Part shown: in pieces, positions 1-9,300 of the stretch
Layout of the letters: the number at the start of each line of letters is the position of its first letter
How positions within the stretch are numbered: the stretch's first letter is position 1
Origin: Mycolicibacter hiberniae
GTDB lineage: Bacteria > Actinomycetota > Actinomycetes > Mycobacteriales > Mycobacteriaceae
NCBI RefSeq assembly: GCF_010729485.1
Contig: NZ_AP022609.1
Span: 186,001 to 250,000, forward strand
Reading direction: 5' to 3'
DNA: 64,000 bases
The notes under the pieces: model-generated
Database searches by the model: none
Seen by the model: the letters and a program-made list of their open reading frames with translations, nothing else
Told to the model about the DNA's origin: nothing
Made by a program: the position numbers and the translations under genes

Positions 1-210
1 GGCACCTGGGAGTGGGCCGGGCCCCCGGCGGTCGGTGCCGTGGTGCCGGCCGGGGGGTGCGTGGAGCTGGGCTTCGATATCGCTCCGCCGGCGTGGACCC
101 AGCCGGGTGCCTGGTGGGCGTTGGTCCGGGTCGCCGGGGCGGGTGCGCTGGCCTATTCGAACGCTGTGCCGATAGCGGTGCTGGCGCCGAGCCGGGTGAC
201 GGTCGACTGA
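1..210 (+). CDS. 3' end of an upstream gene, possibly alpha-mannosidase C-terminus
   Basis: An open frame runs from the window edge to a TGA at 208-210 and encodes the last 69 residues of a protein. The segment is rich in Gly, Ala, Pro and Trp with short beta-like stretches (for example ELGFDIAPPAW and GALAYSNAVPIAVL), as expected for a beta-sandwich C-terminus. In M. tuberculosis the gene block before the ROK kinase starts with a family 38 alpha-mannosidase, so that identity is inferred from position. The segment itself has no catalytic motif. The stop overlaps the next start by one base (TGATG), which suggests translational coupling with the sugar kinase. Confidence 0.45.
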   Translation, partial: GTWEWAGPPAVGAVVPAGGCVELGFDIAPPAWTQPGAWWALVRVAGAGALAYSNAVPIAVLAPSRVTVD

Positions 211-1124
211 TGGGCGCCACCCTGGCGCTGGACGTCGGCGGAACCAAGGTCGCCGTGGGCCTGGTCGATTCCGGCGGGGCGCTGACCTACACCGCCACCC
301 TGCCCACCCCGGCCGATCAGGGCACCGAGGTGGTGTGGTCGGTGGTGGCCGAGCTGATCGCCGGCGCCCTCGACGCCGCCGGCGGACGGGTGGACGCGGT
401 CGGCATCGGCTCGGCCGGGCCCGTCGACGTCGGCATCGGTACGGTCAGCCCGCTCAATATCGCGGGCTGGCGCGGCTTCGCCCTGCGTGACCGGGTGGCT
501 GCCGCGGTGCCCGGCGTGCCGGTCCGCCTGGGCGGCGACGGGGTCTGCATGGCGCTCGGCGAGTACCGGTACGGCGCCGGACGCGGCAGGCGATCCATGC
601 TCGGGATGGTGGTGTCGACCGGGGTGGGCGGGGGCCTGGTGCTCGACGGCGCCCCCCTGCACGGCCGTACCGGCAATGCGGGGCACGTCGGGCATGTCGT
701 GGTCGATCCGCAGGGCGAGGTGTGCCGCTGTGGCGGGCGCGGTTGCGTGGAGACCATCGCGTCCGGCCCGGCGATGGTGCGCTGGGCGCTGAGCAACGGC
801 TGGGTCCCGCAAGCCCCGGTGGCCGACGCCAAGGCGCTGTCCGCGGCGGCGCAAGCCGGTGACCCGGTGGCCGTGCAGGCGTTCCGGCGTGGCACCGACG
901 CACTGGCGGTGATGATCACCTCGGTGGCGGCGGTGTGCGATCTGGATCTGGTGGTCATCGGTGGGGGAGTCGCCAAGTCCGGGGCCGTGCTGTTCGGGCC
1001 GCTGCGGACTGCGCTGGGGCAGCGGGCCCGGCTCGATTTCCTGAGCGGGTTGCAGGTGGTGCCCGCAGAACTCGGCGGCGACGCCGGGTTGGTGGGCGCC
1101 GCGGTCCTGGCCACCTTGGATTGA
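210..1124 (+). CDS. ROK-family sugar kinase
   Basis: This 304-residue protein is an ATP-dependent sugar kinase or glucokinase-like protein of the ROK family, acting in the cytoplasm. The N-terminal phosphate-binding motif DVGGTK lies at residues 8-13. The ROK zinc motif CxCGxxGCxE lies at about 172-181 and is preceded by the GHVGHV sugar-binding motif. The start is the ATG at 210, which overlaps the preceding stop; an upstream in-frame extension has no family similarity. Position just before rplJ matches Rv0650 of M. tuberculosis. The last four codons lie inside the left arm of a 28-bp inverted repeat, so the gene ends within its own putative terminator. The substrate is not visible from sequence; glucose is the default for the family. 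Confidence 0.85.
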   Translation: MGATLALDVGGTKVAVGLVDSGGALTYTATLPTPADQGTEVVWSVVAELIAGALDAAGGRVDAVGIGSAGPVDVGIGTVSPLNIAGWRGFALRDRVAAAVPGVPVRLGGDGVCMALGEYRYGAGRGRRSMLGMVVSTGVGGGLVLDGAPLHGRTGNAGHVGHVVVDPQGEVCRCGGRGCVETIASGPAMVRWALSNGWVPQAPVADAKALSAAAQAGDPVAVQAFRRGTDALAVMITSVAAVCDLDLVVIGGGVAKSGAVLFGPLRTALGQRARLDFLSGLQVVPAELGGDAGLVGAAVLATLD

Positions 1125-1190
1125 CTCTGCGCCCACCACGGCAAAGTGCGAGAAGGCCCCGCGGTGGGCGCAGAGTCAATCCAAGGTGGC
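1110..1190. terminator. 28-bp perfect inverted repeat at the end of the ROK kinase gene
   Basis: The arms at 1110-1137 and 1163-1190 are perfect reverse complements of 28 bases. After one mismatch, three more pairs bring the loop to about 17 bases. The left arm contains the last codons and stop of the kinase gene. No T-run follows, so it would act as a T-less mycobacterial terminator, or it may be a dispersed palindromic element that landed at the gene end. Confidence 0.7.
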
Positions 1191-1203
1191 TGTGGACCCC
1201 GTT

Positions 1204-1233
1204 TTGGCCAAACAGCACTTGACGGGCTATGGT
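1204..1233 (+). promoter_or_regulatory. Candidate rplJ-rplL promoter
   Basis: TATGGT at 1228-1233 fits the mycobacterial TANNNT -10 pattern. TTGGCC at 1204-1209, 18 bases upstream, is a weak -35. Transcription would start near 1240, just before the L10 leader. TTGACG at 1219-1224 is a better -35 sequence but has no -10 at the right distance. Confidence 0.35.
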
Positions 1234-1245
1234 CAGTGGCGATCC

Positions 1246-1388
1246 ACCGAAGACCGTCGGTCACCGAGCAATCGGTTGAAGGTCCGGGAAGTATCCCGGC
1301 GGCCCACGCAGGAGGACGAGGCACCGGCGCAGCCGGCACGTTTCTGTGACGCCCCGACCGCATCCTGCGTCGGGGCGTTCGTTATTTC
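1246..1388 (+). promoter_or_regulatory. Ribosomal protein L10 leader with attenuator hairpin
   Basis: The rplJ 5' leader carries the conserved blocks of the L10 leader family: CCGAAGACCG at 1246-1255, an ACCGA/TCGGT stem-loop, and a downstream GCAGGAGGACGAGG block. A GC-rich hairpin follows, with arms 1349-1358 and 1369-1378 and a T-rich tail (TTCGTTATTT). In this family, excess L10-L12 complex binds the leader and lowers expression of its own operon. The terminal hairpin suggests regulation by premature termination. Confidence 0.7.
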
Positions 1389-1450
1389 CCGGGTGGGTCA
1401 CCGAGACAAGAGTGACTTGAGACAAGCACAGCGACCCCGAGGAGGTATGC

Positions 1451-2077
1451 ATGGCGCGGGCTGACAAGACCGCCGCCGTCGCGGACATCGTCGAGCAGTT
1501 CAACGAGTCGGCCGCCACCCTGATCACCGAGTATCGCGGTCTGACGGTGGCGAACCTGGCGGAGCTGCGGCGATCACTTGCCGGTTCTGCCACCTACACG
1601 GTGGCGAAGAACACGCTGGTCAAGCGGGCTGCTGCCGAGGCCGGGCTGGAGGGCCTCGAGGAGCTGTTCGCCGGTCCGACGGCGATCGCTTTCGTTCGGG
1701 GTGAGCCCGTCGACGCCGCCAAGGCCATCAAGAAGTTCGCCAAGGACCACAAGGCGCTGGTCATCAAGGGCGGCTACATGGACGGTCGGGCACTGACCGT
1801 CGCCGAGGTGGAGCGCATCGCCGACCTGGAGTCGCGCGAGGTGCTGCTGGCCAAGATGGCCGGTGCCATGAAGGCCAACCTGTCCAAGGCTGCCGGACTG
1901 TTTGCTGCCCCGGCATCGCAGATGGCGCGCCTGGCAGCGGCGCTGCAGGAGAAGAAGCCCGCCGAGGCTGCTCCTGCCGCCGAGGCCCCGGCTGCCGAGG
2001 CGCCGGCCGAGGCCGAGGCTCCCGCCGAGACCGACGCTCCGGCGGAGGCCGCCGAGGCTGCGGCCGAGACCGAATAA
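1451..2077 (+). CDS. rplJ: 50S ribosomal protein L10 with long acidic tail
   Basis: L10 anchors the L7/L12 stalk to 23S rRNA in the large subunit. The body (residues 1 to about 172) has the typical start [17 protein letters not shown], the EYRGLTV block and the KNTLVKRA helix. The ATG at 1451 has a strong Shine-Dalgarno sequence, GAGGAGGT, ending five bases upstream. At 208 residues it is about 30 longer than the M. tuberculosis protein (178, recalled). The extra part is a low-complexity Ala-Glu-Pro tail built from repeats such as [16 protein letters not shown]. It heads the rplJ-rplL operon and is probably autoregulated through the L10 leader. Confidence 0.97.
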   Translation: MARADKTAAVADIVEQFNESAATLITEYRGLTVANLAELRRSLAGSATYTVAKNTLVKRAAAEAGLEGLEELFAGPTAIAFVRGEPVDAAKAIKKFAKDHKALVIKGGYMDGRALTVAEVERIADLESREVLLAKMAGAMKANLSKAAGLFAAPASQMARLAAALQEKKPAEAAPAAEAPAAEAPAEAEAPAETDAPAEAAEAAAETE

Positions 2078-2122
2078 CCCCCATCCCAACTTCCCTAACC
2101 GGAATCAGAAAGGACCGAAATC

Positions 2123-2509
<387 letters not shown>

Positions 2510-2523
2510 TAGCGCTACGCAGC

Positions 2524-2558
2524 AAAGCCCCCGGGCCCGCAAGGGTCCGGGGGCTTTT
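2524..2558 (+). terminator. Rho-independent terminator of rplJ-rplL
   Basis: A 15-bp stem with one G-T pair joins 2524-2538 to 2543-2557, with a GCAA tetraloop, and a T-run ends the right arm. It lies only a few bases from the end of the convergent tetR gene (stop at 2564), so it may serve both directions. Confidence 0.9.
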
Positions 2559-2563
2559 GCCGT

Positions 2564-3271
2564 TCAGCCCTGGTGGCGCGCCGCGGCCAGCGACTGCGCC
2601 GCCCGCTCGGGCGTATCGCCGAGGGCGACCAGCAGGCTGATCGTCATCGGACTCAGGACCTGGGTTGCCGCGTGGACCTCGTCGTCGGCGCCGCCGAAGT
2701 AGCCGGCCAGTTCCAGCATCATGAAGCCGTGCATCACCGTCCAGAACTGCGCGGCGGCGGCCACCACCGCCGCGTCGGTCTGCTCGGCCGACGCGTTCGG
2801 CACCACCCGCAGGCGGCCGGCCTGTATCGATCGGTGCACGCCCCGGACCAGGTGGGCGAAGCTTGGCACCGCGGCATCGATTTCGGCGGTGCCGAACGCC
2901 AGCATGTTGTGGGCGGGCGCATTGATGCCGTGTGCGCTGGTGCTGCCGAACATCAGCCGGTACAGGTGGGGCCGATCGCGGGCGAACCTGCGGTAGACGA
3001 TCCCGGTGGCGAGCAGGTCGGCGACGGGATCGTCGGTGGCGGGCAGCGTCAGTGCCACGTCGAACTGGCGCAGGCCCTCGTCGGTGATCGCGGCGATCAG
3101 CTGCGGCATCCCGCCGAAGTGGGTGTAGACCGCCATGGTGGAGGTTCCGGCGGCGGCGGCGATCTTGCGGGTCTGCAGCGCCTCGGGACCGTGTTCGTCA
3201 AGCAGGGCGAGGGCTGCGGTCAGCAAGTCCGCGCGCACCGTCCGCTCGGGCTGCGAAGTCACGCTTGCCAT
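2564..3271 (-). CDS. TetR-family regulator next to carotenoid oxygenase
   Basis: This 235-residue repressor has an N-terminal TetR helix-turn-helix at about residues 10-55 (RADLLTAALALLDEHG, then TRKIAAAAGTSTMAVYTHFGG) and a larger C-terminal ligand-binding domain. The ATG at 3271 is chosen because the HTH begins about ten residues later; the frame stays open far upstream only as antisense to the oxygenase gene. It is transcribed divergently from the carotenoid oxygenase with a 60-bp spacer holding a 13-bp palindrome, so it probably controls that gene and itself. Its position matches Rv0653c. The ligand is unknown; an apocarotenoid or fatty compound is a guess. Confidence 0.88.
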   Translation of the reverse strand: MASVTSQPERTVRADLLTAALALLDEHGPEALQTRKIAAAAGTSTMAVYTHFGGMPQLIAAITDEGLRQFDVALTLPATDDPVADLLATGIVYRRFARDRPHLYRLMFGSTSAHGINAPAHNMLAFGTAEIDAAVPSFAHLVRGVHRSIQAGRLRVVPNASAEQTDAAVVAAAAQFWTVMHGFMMLELAGYFGGADDEVHAATQVLSPMTISLLVALGDTPERAAQSLAAARHQG

Positions 3272-3308
3272 CGTCGCACAGGGGGCGTACGGTTCCAATA
3301 ACACGGAA

Positions 3309-3321
3309 ATAACAATGTTAT
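3309..3321. promoter_or_regulatory. Palindromic operator between tetR and oxygenase gene
   Basis: ATAACA-A-TGTTAT is a perfect 13-bp palindrome, with a further ATAAC half-site at 3298-3302. It sits just before the Shine-Dalgarno sequence of the oxygenase gene and in the promoter zone of the divergent tetR, as expected for a TetR operator. Confidence 0.6.
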
Positions 3322-3331
3322 GGAGGCTTCC

Positions 3332-4840
3332 ATGTCGATCGAAACGCCACGTTCGGCGCGGACGCCGAACCCCTACCTCGACGACGTCCTGGCTCCGGTC
3401 GACACCGAGTTGACGGTGACCGACCTGCGCGTCAGCGGCCAGATCCCGGACTACCTCGACGGACGCTACCTGCGCAACGGACCCAATCCGGTCGCCGACG
3501 TCGATCCGGCGACCTACCACTGGTTCACCGGCGACCCGATGGTGCACGGCGTGGCGTTGCGTGACGGCCGGGCCCGCTGGTACCGCAACCGCTGGGTGCG
3601 CACCCCGGCGGTCTGTGCCGCGCTGGGCGAACCGCTGCCGGGCCGCATCGACGTGCGGGCCGGGATGAAGTCCGTCGGACCCAACACCAACGTGGTCGAG
3701 CACGCCGGCAAGACGCTGGCGCTGGTGGAGGGGGGAGTGGCCAGCTACGAGCTGACCGAGGATCTGGACACGATCGGCACCTGCGACTTCGACGGCACCC
3801 TGTACGGGGGCTACACCGCGCACCCGCATCGTGACCCGCGCACCGGCGAGTTGCACGCCGTGTCCTATTCCTTCGCCCGCGGCAGTTCCGTGCAGTACTC
3901 GGTGATCGACACCGCCGGGCGCATGCGCCGCTCCGTCGACATCGCGGTGACCGGAGCGCCGATGATGCACGACTTCTCGCTGACCGAGAAGTACGTGGTG
4001 GTCTACGACCTGCCGGTCACCTTCGATTCGGCCGACGTGCTGCCGGTGCGCATGCCCCGCTGGCTCAAGGCACCGGCCCGCATGGTGCTCAGCAGTCTGA
4101 TCGGAAAGGTCCGGCTGCCCAGCCCGGTCACCGCGCTGGTCAACCGCGACACCAGGCCCCCGACCGGGATGCCCTACTCGTGGAATGCCGACTACCCCGC
4201 GCGCATCGGGGTGATGCCGCGCGAGGGCGCGCCGAAGGTGCGCTGGTTCGAGGTGGAATCCTGCTATGTCTTCCACCCGGTCAACGCCTACACCGAGGTC
4301 TCGCCGGCCGGACACGAGTTGCTGGTCCTCGACGTGGTGCGCTACACGAAGATGTTCGAGGTCGACCGGCACGGCCCGGGTGACGTTGCGCCCACGCTGG
4401 ACCGCTGGACCATCGACCTGGACACCGGGGCGGTGAGCACCGAGGCGCGCGATGACCGGCCGCAGGAGTTCCCGCGGATCAACGAGGCGCTGACGGGGGC
4501 CAAACACCGTTTCGGCTACACCATGGGCATCCAGGGCGGTTTCGTCGGCGGCGCGGGGGCGCCGATGTCGACCGCGCTCTACAAGCACGACTACCTGAAC
4601 GGAACGAGCCTGACCGCGCCGCTGGACCCGGCGCTGGTGATCGGCGAGATGTCGTTCGTGCCCCGGCCCGGCGGCCGCGAGGAGGACGACGGCGTGCTGA
4701 TCGGCATGGCACACCACCGGGGCGACGACGAGGGGCGATTGCTGATCCTCGACGCCGCCTCCTGTGAGCCGGTGGCCACCGTGCACCTGCCCCAACGGGT
4801 TCCGATGGGCTTCCACGGCAACTGGACACCTGTCGACTGA
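3332..4840 (+). CDS. Carotenoid cleavage oxygenase
   Basis: This 502-residue non-haem iron dioxygenase cleaves double bonds in carotenoids or related polyenes (retinal pigment epithelium/carotenoid oxygenase family). The four iron-binding histidine blocks of the seven-bladed propeller are present in order: the AHPHRDP region at about residue 165, MMHDFSLTEKY at about 212, CYVFHPVNAYTE at about 312, and the C-terminal GFHGNW at about 494. The N-terminal DYLDGRYLRNGPNP block is also typical. The ATG at 3332 follows GGAGG with correct spacing; an ATG 12 bases upstream lacks one. It matches Rv0654 in position and length. The divergent TetR probably controls it. Confidence 0.93.
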   Translation: MSIETPRSARTPNPYLDDVLAPVDTELTVTDLRVSGQIPDYLDGRYLRNGPNPVADVDPATYHWFTGDPMVHGVALRDGRARWYRNRWVRTPAVCAALGEPLPGRIDVRAGMKSVGPNTNVVEHAGKTLALVEGGVASYELTEDLDTIGTCDFDGTLYGGYTAHPHRDPRTGELHAVSYSFARGSSVQYSVIDTAGRMRRSVDIAVTGAPMMHDFSLTEKYVVVYDLPVTFDSADVLPVRMPRWLKAPARMVLSSLIGKVRLPSPVTALVNRDTRPPTGMPYSWNADYPARIGVMPREGAPKVRWFEVESCYVFHPVNAYTEVSPAGHELLVLDVVRYTKMFEVDRHGPGDVAPTLDRWTIDLDTGAVSTEARDDRPQEFPRINEALTGAKHRFGYTMGIQGGFVGGAGAPMSTALYKHDYLNGTSLTAPLDPALVIGEMSFVPRPGGREEDDGVLIGMAHHRGDDEGRLLILDAASCEPVATVHLPQRVPMGFHGNWTPVD

Positions 4841-4873
4841 GGCGGACCGCCGATAACGGTCGCACGGGTGCGC

Positions 4874-4879
4874 TACAGT
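4874..4879 (+). promoter_or_regulatory. Candidate -10 element upstream of mkl
   Basis: TACAGT fits TANNNT and lies about 57 bases before the mkl start. No convincing -35 sequence is seen at the right distance. Confidence 0.3.
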
Positions 4880-4935
4880 GGCCCAAGCCACAAGCCAGTC
4901 GTGGCACGACCAGACGTTGCGGAAGGACCTCACTA

Positions 4936-5988
4936 ATGGGTGTCGCCATCGAGGTACAGGGGCTTACCAAGTCCTTCGGATCGGCCCGGATTTGGGAAGA
5001 CGTCTCTATGACCATTCCCGAGGGAGAGGTCAGCGTTCTGCTCGGACCCTCCGGTACCGGCAAGTCCGTGTTCTTGAAGTCCCTGATCGGCCTGCTGCGC
5101 CCCGAGCGCGGGTCGATCACCATCGACGGCACCGACATCCTGCAGTGTTCGGCCAAGGAGCTCTACGAGATCCGCACGCTGTTCGGCGTGCTGTTCCAGG
5201 ACGGCGCGCTGTTCGGGTCGATGAACATCTACGACAACACCGCCTTCCCGCTGCGTGAGCACACCAAGAAGTCCGAGAAGGAAATCCGTGACATCGTCAT
5301 GGAGAAGCTCGAGATGGTCGGTATGCCCAACGACGGCTACAAGTTCCCCGGCGAGATCTCCGGTGGTATGCGCAAGCGTGCCGGCCTGGCCCGGGCCCTG
5401 GTGCTCGACCCGCAGATCATCCTCTGCGACGAGCCCGACTCCGGCCTGGACCCGGTCCGCACGGCCTACCTGAGCCAGCTGCTGATCGACATCAACGCCC
5501 AGATCGACGCCACCATCCTCATCGTCACGCACAACATCAACATCGCGCGCACGGTGCCGGACAACATCGGCATGCTGTTCCGCAAGGAGCTGGTGATGTT
5601 CGGGCCCCGCGAGGTGCTGCTGACCTCCGACGAGCCGGTGGTGCGCCAGTTCCTCAACGGCCGGCGTATCGGCCCCATCGGCATGTCCGAGGAGAAGGAC
5701 CAGGCGACCGCGGCGGCCGAGGAGGCCATGATGGCCGCCGGCCAGAGCGACGGCGGCGTCGAAGAGATCGAGGGCGTGCCGCCCCAGCTCAGCGCGACCC
5801 CCGGCCTGCCGGAGCGCAAGGGGGTGGCGCGCCGCCGGGCTCGGGTGCGCGAGATTCTGCACACCCTGCCCGCCAACGCCCAGGCGGCCATCCGTGACGA
5901 GCTCGACGGCGCTCACCACTACGCCGTCCACGAGTTCCCGGCGGACGAAGACGCTCCCACTGCGTCGATCCCGACCCCGCCTGGCTGA
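4936..5988 (+). CDS. mkl: Mce-system ATPase MceG
   Basis: This 350-residue cytoplasmic ABC ATPase powers lipid import by Mce complexes together with YrbE permeases. Walker A GPSGTGKS is at about residues 37-44, the signature SGGMRKR at about 140-146, and Walker B with ILCDEPDSGLDP at about 162-173. An H-loop (VTHN) follows. The long C-terminal tail (about residues 245-350, with GRRIGPIGMSEEKD) is characteristic of MceG rather than generic ABC proteins. The ATG at 4936 has GGAAGGA eight bases upstream. It is Rv0655-like in position. In H37Rv about eleven genes separate it from rpoB; here rpoB is next. It could also serve the orphan YrbE pair at 38.7-40.4 kb. Confidence 0.95.
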   Translation: MGVAIEVQGLTKSFGSARIWEDVSMTIPEGEVSVLLGPSGTGKSVFLKSLIGLLRPERGSITIDGTDILQCSAKELYEIRTLFGVLFQDGALFGSMNIYDNTAFPLREHTKKSEKEIRDIVMEKLEMVGMPNDGYKFPGEISGGMRKRAGLARALVLDPQIILCDEPDSGLDPVRTAYLSQLLIDINAQIDATILIVTHNINIARTVPDNIGMLFRKELVMFGPREVLLTSDEPVVRQFLNGRRIGPIGMSEEKDQATAAAEEAMMAAGQSDGGVEEIEGVPPQLSATPGLPERKGVARRRARVREILHTLPANAQAAIRDELDGAHHYAVHEFPADEDAPTASIPTPPG

Positions 5989-6370
5989 GTCCGGCCAGGC
6001 TCGCCGATCGCAGCTCTTGACGGACGGACCTCGACGGTCCAATCTGTTCACCAGCACACTTGCGGGAGTCCGGCGGAGGCCAGCCAGCACCGATAGGGCT
6101 CCGGGACGGCGCAGTTGAGGATTGCGTCAGCCTGCGCTATTGTTGGACGTTGCGCTGGCTTCCTCCTGCCCATCCCTTACCCGCACCCGAACACCGCAGT
6201 ACAGCCTGAGCCAGATCTTTCGGCTCGATTCAGGACTGTCACCTCGTGGTTGGGCTGTGCGTGAGCCGGACAGAGCGTTCGCCAGCCCAACCAACGGTCG
6301 ATATTCGCAGCGAACGGGCCCGGTGAGAACCGGGGTCCGCTGGCCGCATTAGGTGCTGGAAGGATGCATC
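5989..6370 (+). promoter_or_regulatory. Intergenic region holding rpoB promoter(s) and structured leader
   Basis: This 382-bp stretch between mkl and rpoB has no convincing gene. It holds the main rpoB promoter (6115-6143), a possible upstream promoter (TTGACG at 6017-6022, 17 bases, CAATCT at 6040-6045) and a leader of about 220 nucleotides. The leader contains an 11-bp stem with arms 6247-6257 and 6283-6293 and a 25-base internal region. A 76-codon open frame inside it has no ribosome-binding site and is rejected. Confidence 0.7.
6115..6143 (+). promoter_or_regulatory. rpoB-rpoC promoter
   Basis: TTGAGG at 6115-6120, a 17-base spacer and TATTGT at 6138-6143 form a strong mycobacterial SigA-type promoter. 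The predicted transcription start is near 6150, about 220 bases before the rpoB start codon. Confidence 0.8.
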
Positions 6371-9300
6371 TTGGCAGTCTCGCGCCAGAGCAAAAAGAAC
6401 GCCTCAGGTACTACCCACAATTCTCCCAACAGCTCCGTGCCCGGGGCCCCCAACCGGGTGTCCTTCGCCAAGCTGCGTGAACCTCTCGAGGTTCCGGGTC
6501 TGCTCGACGTGCAGACGGACTCGTTCCAGTGGCTGATCGGGGCGCCGCAGTGGCGCGAGAAGATGGCCCAGCAGACCGGTGCTGCGCCCAAGGGTGGCCT
6601 TGAAGACGTGCTCGAAGAGCTGTCCCCGATTGAGGACTTCTCCGGCTCCATGTCGCTGTCGTTCTCCGACCCGCGGTTCGACGAGGTCAAGGCGCCGGTC
6701 GACGAGTGCCGCGACAAGGACATGACGTATGCCGCCCCGCTGTTCGTCACCGCGGAGTTCATCAACAACAACACCGGCGAGATCAAGAGCCAGACGGTGT
6801 TCATGGGTGACTTCCCGATGATGACCGAGAAGGGCACGTTCATCATCAACGGCACCGAGCGCGTGGTGGTGTCCCAGCTGGTGCGTTCGCCGGGCGTGTA
6901 CTTCGACGCCAACATCGACAAGTCCACCGAGAAGACGCTGCACTCGGTGAAGGTGATCCCGGGCCGCGGCGCCTGGCTGGAGTTCGACGTCGATAAGCGC
7001 GACCTGGTCGGCGTCCGTATCGACCGCAAGCGCCGTCAGCCGGTCACCATCCTGCTCAAGGCGCTGGGCTGGACCTCCGAGGCGATCCGGGAGCGGTTCG
7101 GCTTCTCCGAGATCATGATGTCGACGCTGGAGAAAGACAGCGCCGCCAGCCCCGACGAGGCGCTGCTGGACATCTACCGCAAGCTGCGGCCGGGCGAGCC
7201 GCCCACCAAGGAGTCCGCGCAGGCGTTACTGGAGAACCTGTTCTTCAAGGAGAAGCGCTACGACCTGGCGCGGGTGGGTCGCTACAAGATCAACAAGAAG
7301 CTCGGTCTGACCGCCAACCCGGGCGAGGCGCAGGCGACCACCCTGACCGAAGAGGACATCGTGGCCACCATCGAGTACCTGGTGCGCCTGCACCAGGCCG
7401 CTCAGGACGGCGTCTCGGCCACCATGACGGTGCCGGGCGGTGTCGAGGTTCCCGTCGAGGTCGACGACATCGACCACTTCGGCAACCGGCGGCTGCGCAC
7501 CGTGGGTGAGCTGATCCAGAACCAGATCCGGGTCGGCCTGTCCCGGATGGAGCGGGTGGTCCGTGAGCGGATGACGACGCAGGATGTCGAGGCCATCACG
7601 CCGCAGACCCTGATCAACATCCGCCCGGTGGTCGCCGCGATCAAGGAGTTCTTCGGCACCAGCCAGCTCTCCCAGTTCATGGACCAGAACAACCCGCTGT
7701 CGGGCCTGACCCACAAGCGCCGCCTGTCGGCGCTGGGCCCGGGTGGTCTGTCCCGGGAGCGGGCCGGCCTGGAAGTTCGTGACGTGCACCCGTCCCACTA
7801 CGGCCGGATGTGTCCGATCGAGACCCCGGAAGGCCCCAACATCGGCCTGATCGGGTCGCTGTCGGTGTACGCACGGGTCAACCCGTTCGGCTTCATCGAG
7901 ACGCCCTACCGCAAGGTGGTCGACGGTGTGGTCACCGACGAGATCCACTACCTGACCGCCGACGAGGAGGACCGCCACGTCGTGGCGCAGGCCAACTCGC
8001 CGCTGGAGGACGACGGCCACTTCGCCGAGGAGCGCGTGCTGGTGCGCCGTAAGGGCGGCGAGGTCGAGTACGTGTCTTCGGCCGAGGTCGACTACATGGA
8101 CGTCTCCCCGCGCCAGATGGTGTCGGTGGCCACGGCCATGATCCCGTTCCTCGAGCACGACGACGCCAACCGTGCCCTGATGGGTGCCAACATGCAGCGT
8201 CAGGCGGTTCCGCTGGTGCGCAGCGAGGCGCCGCTGGTGGGCACCGGCATGGAGTTGCGCGCCGCGATCGACGCCGGCGACGTGATCGTCGCCGACAAGA
8301 CCGGTGTCATCGAGGAGGTGTCCGCCGACTACGTCACGGTGATGGCCGACGACGGCACCCGCCAGACCTACCGGATGCGCAAGTTCAACCGGTCCAACCA
8401 CGGCACCTGCGCCAACCAGCGTCCGATCGTCGACGCCGGCCAGCGCGTGGAGGCCGGTCAGGTGATCGCGGACGGCCCGTGCACCGACAACGGTGAGATG
8501 GCCCTGGGCAAGAACCTGCTCGTGGCGATCATGCCGTGGGAAGGGCACAACTACGAGGACGCGATCATCCTGTCCAACAGGCTGGTCGAGGAGGACACGC
8601 TGACCTCGATCCACATCGAGGAGCACGAGATCGACGCCCGCGACACCAAGCTGGGCGCCGAGGAGATCACCCGGGACATCCCGAACGTCTCCGATGAGGT
8701 GCTGGCCGACCTCGACGAGCGCGGCATCGTGCGTATCGGTGCCGAGGTCCGCGACGGCGACATCCTGGTCGGCAAGGTCACCCCCAAGGGTGAGACCGAG
8801 CTGACGCCCGAAGAGCGGCTGCTGCGTGCGATCTTCGGCGAGAAGGCTCGCGAGGTCCGCGACACCTCACTGAAGGTGCCGCACGGTGAGTCCGGCAAGG
8901 TCATCGGCATCCGGGTGTTCTCCCGCGAGGACGACGACGAGCTGCCCGCCGGTGTCAACGAGCTGGTGCGTGTCTACGTCGCGCAGAAGCGCAAGATCTC
9001 CGACGGTGACAAGCTGGCCGGCCGCCACGGCAACAAGGGCGTCATCGGCAAGATCCTGCCGGCGGAGGACATGCCGTTCCTGCCGGACGGCACGCCGGTC
9101 GACATCATCTTGAACACCCACGGTGTGCCGCGGCGTATGAACATCGGTCAGATCCTGGAGACCCACCTGGGCTGGATCGCCAAGACCGGCTGGAACATCG
9201 ATGTGGCGGCCGGTACGCCGGATTGGGCGGATCAGCTCCCCGAGGAGCTCTACTCCGCCGGACCCGACACCCGCACCGCGACCCCGGTGTTCGACGGCGC

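Noticed and set aside
3272..4933. N-terminal 550-codon extension of the TetR frame at 2564-3271
   Set aside because: The extension is antisense to the carotenoid oxygenase; the TetR fold starts at the ATG at 3271.
6122..6352. 76-codon open frame in the rpoB leader
   Set aside because: No ribosome-binding site, no similarity, and it overlaps the predicted promoter and structured leader.
7655..7735. Rifampicin-resistance mutation in rpoB
   Set aside because: The region encodes the susceptible residues at positions 435, 445 and 450; rpsL Lys43 and Lys88 are also wild type.
7226..8626. Long minus-strand open frame opposite rpoB
   Set aside because: Antisense shadow of rpoB with a His/Val/Asp-rich composition typical of reversed GC-rich codons.
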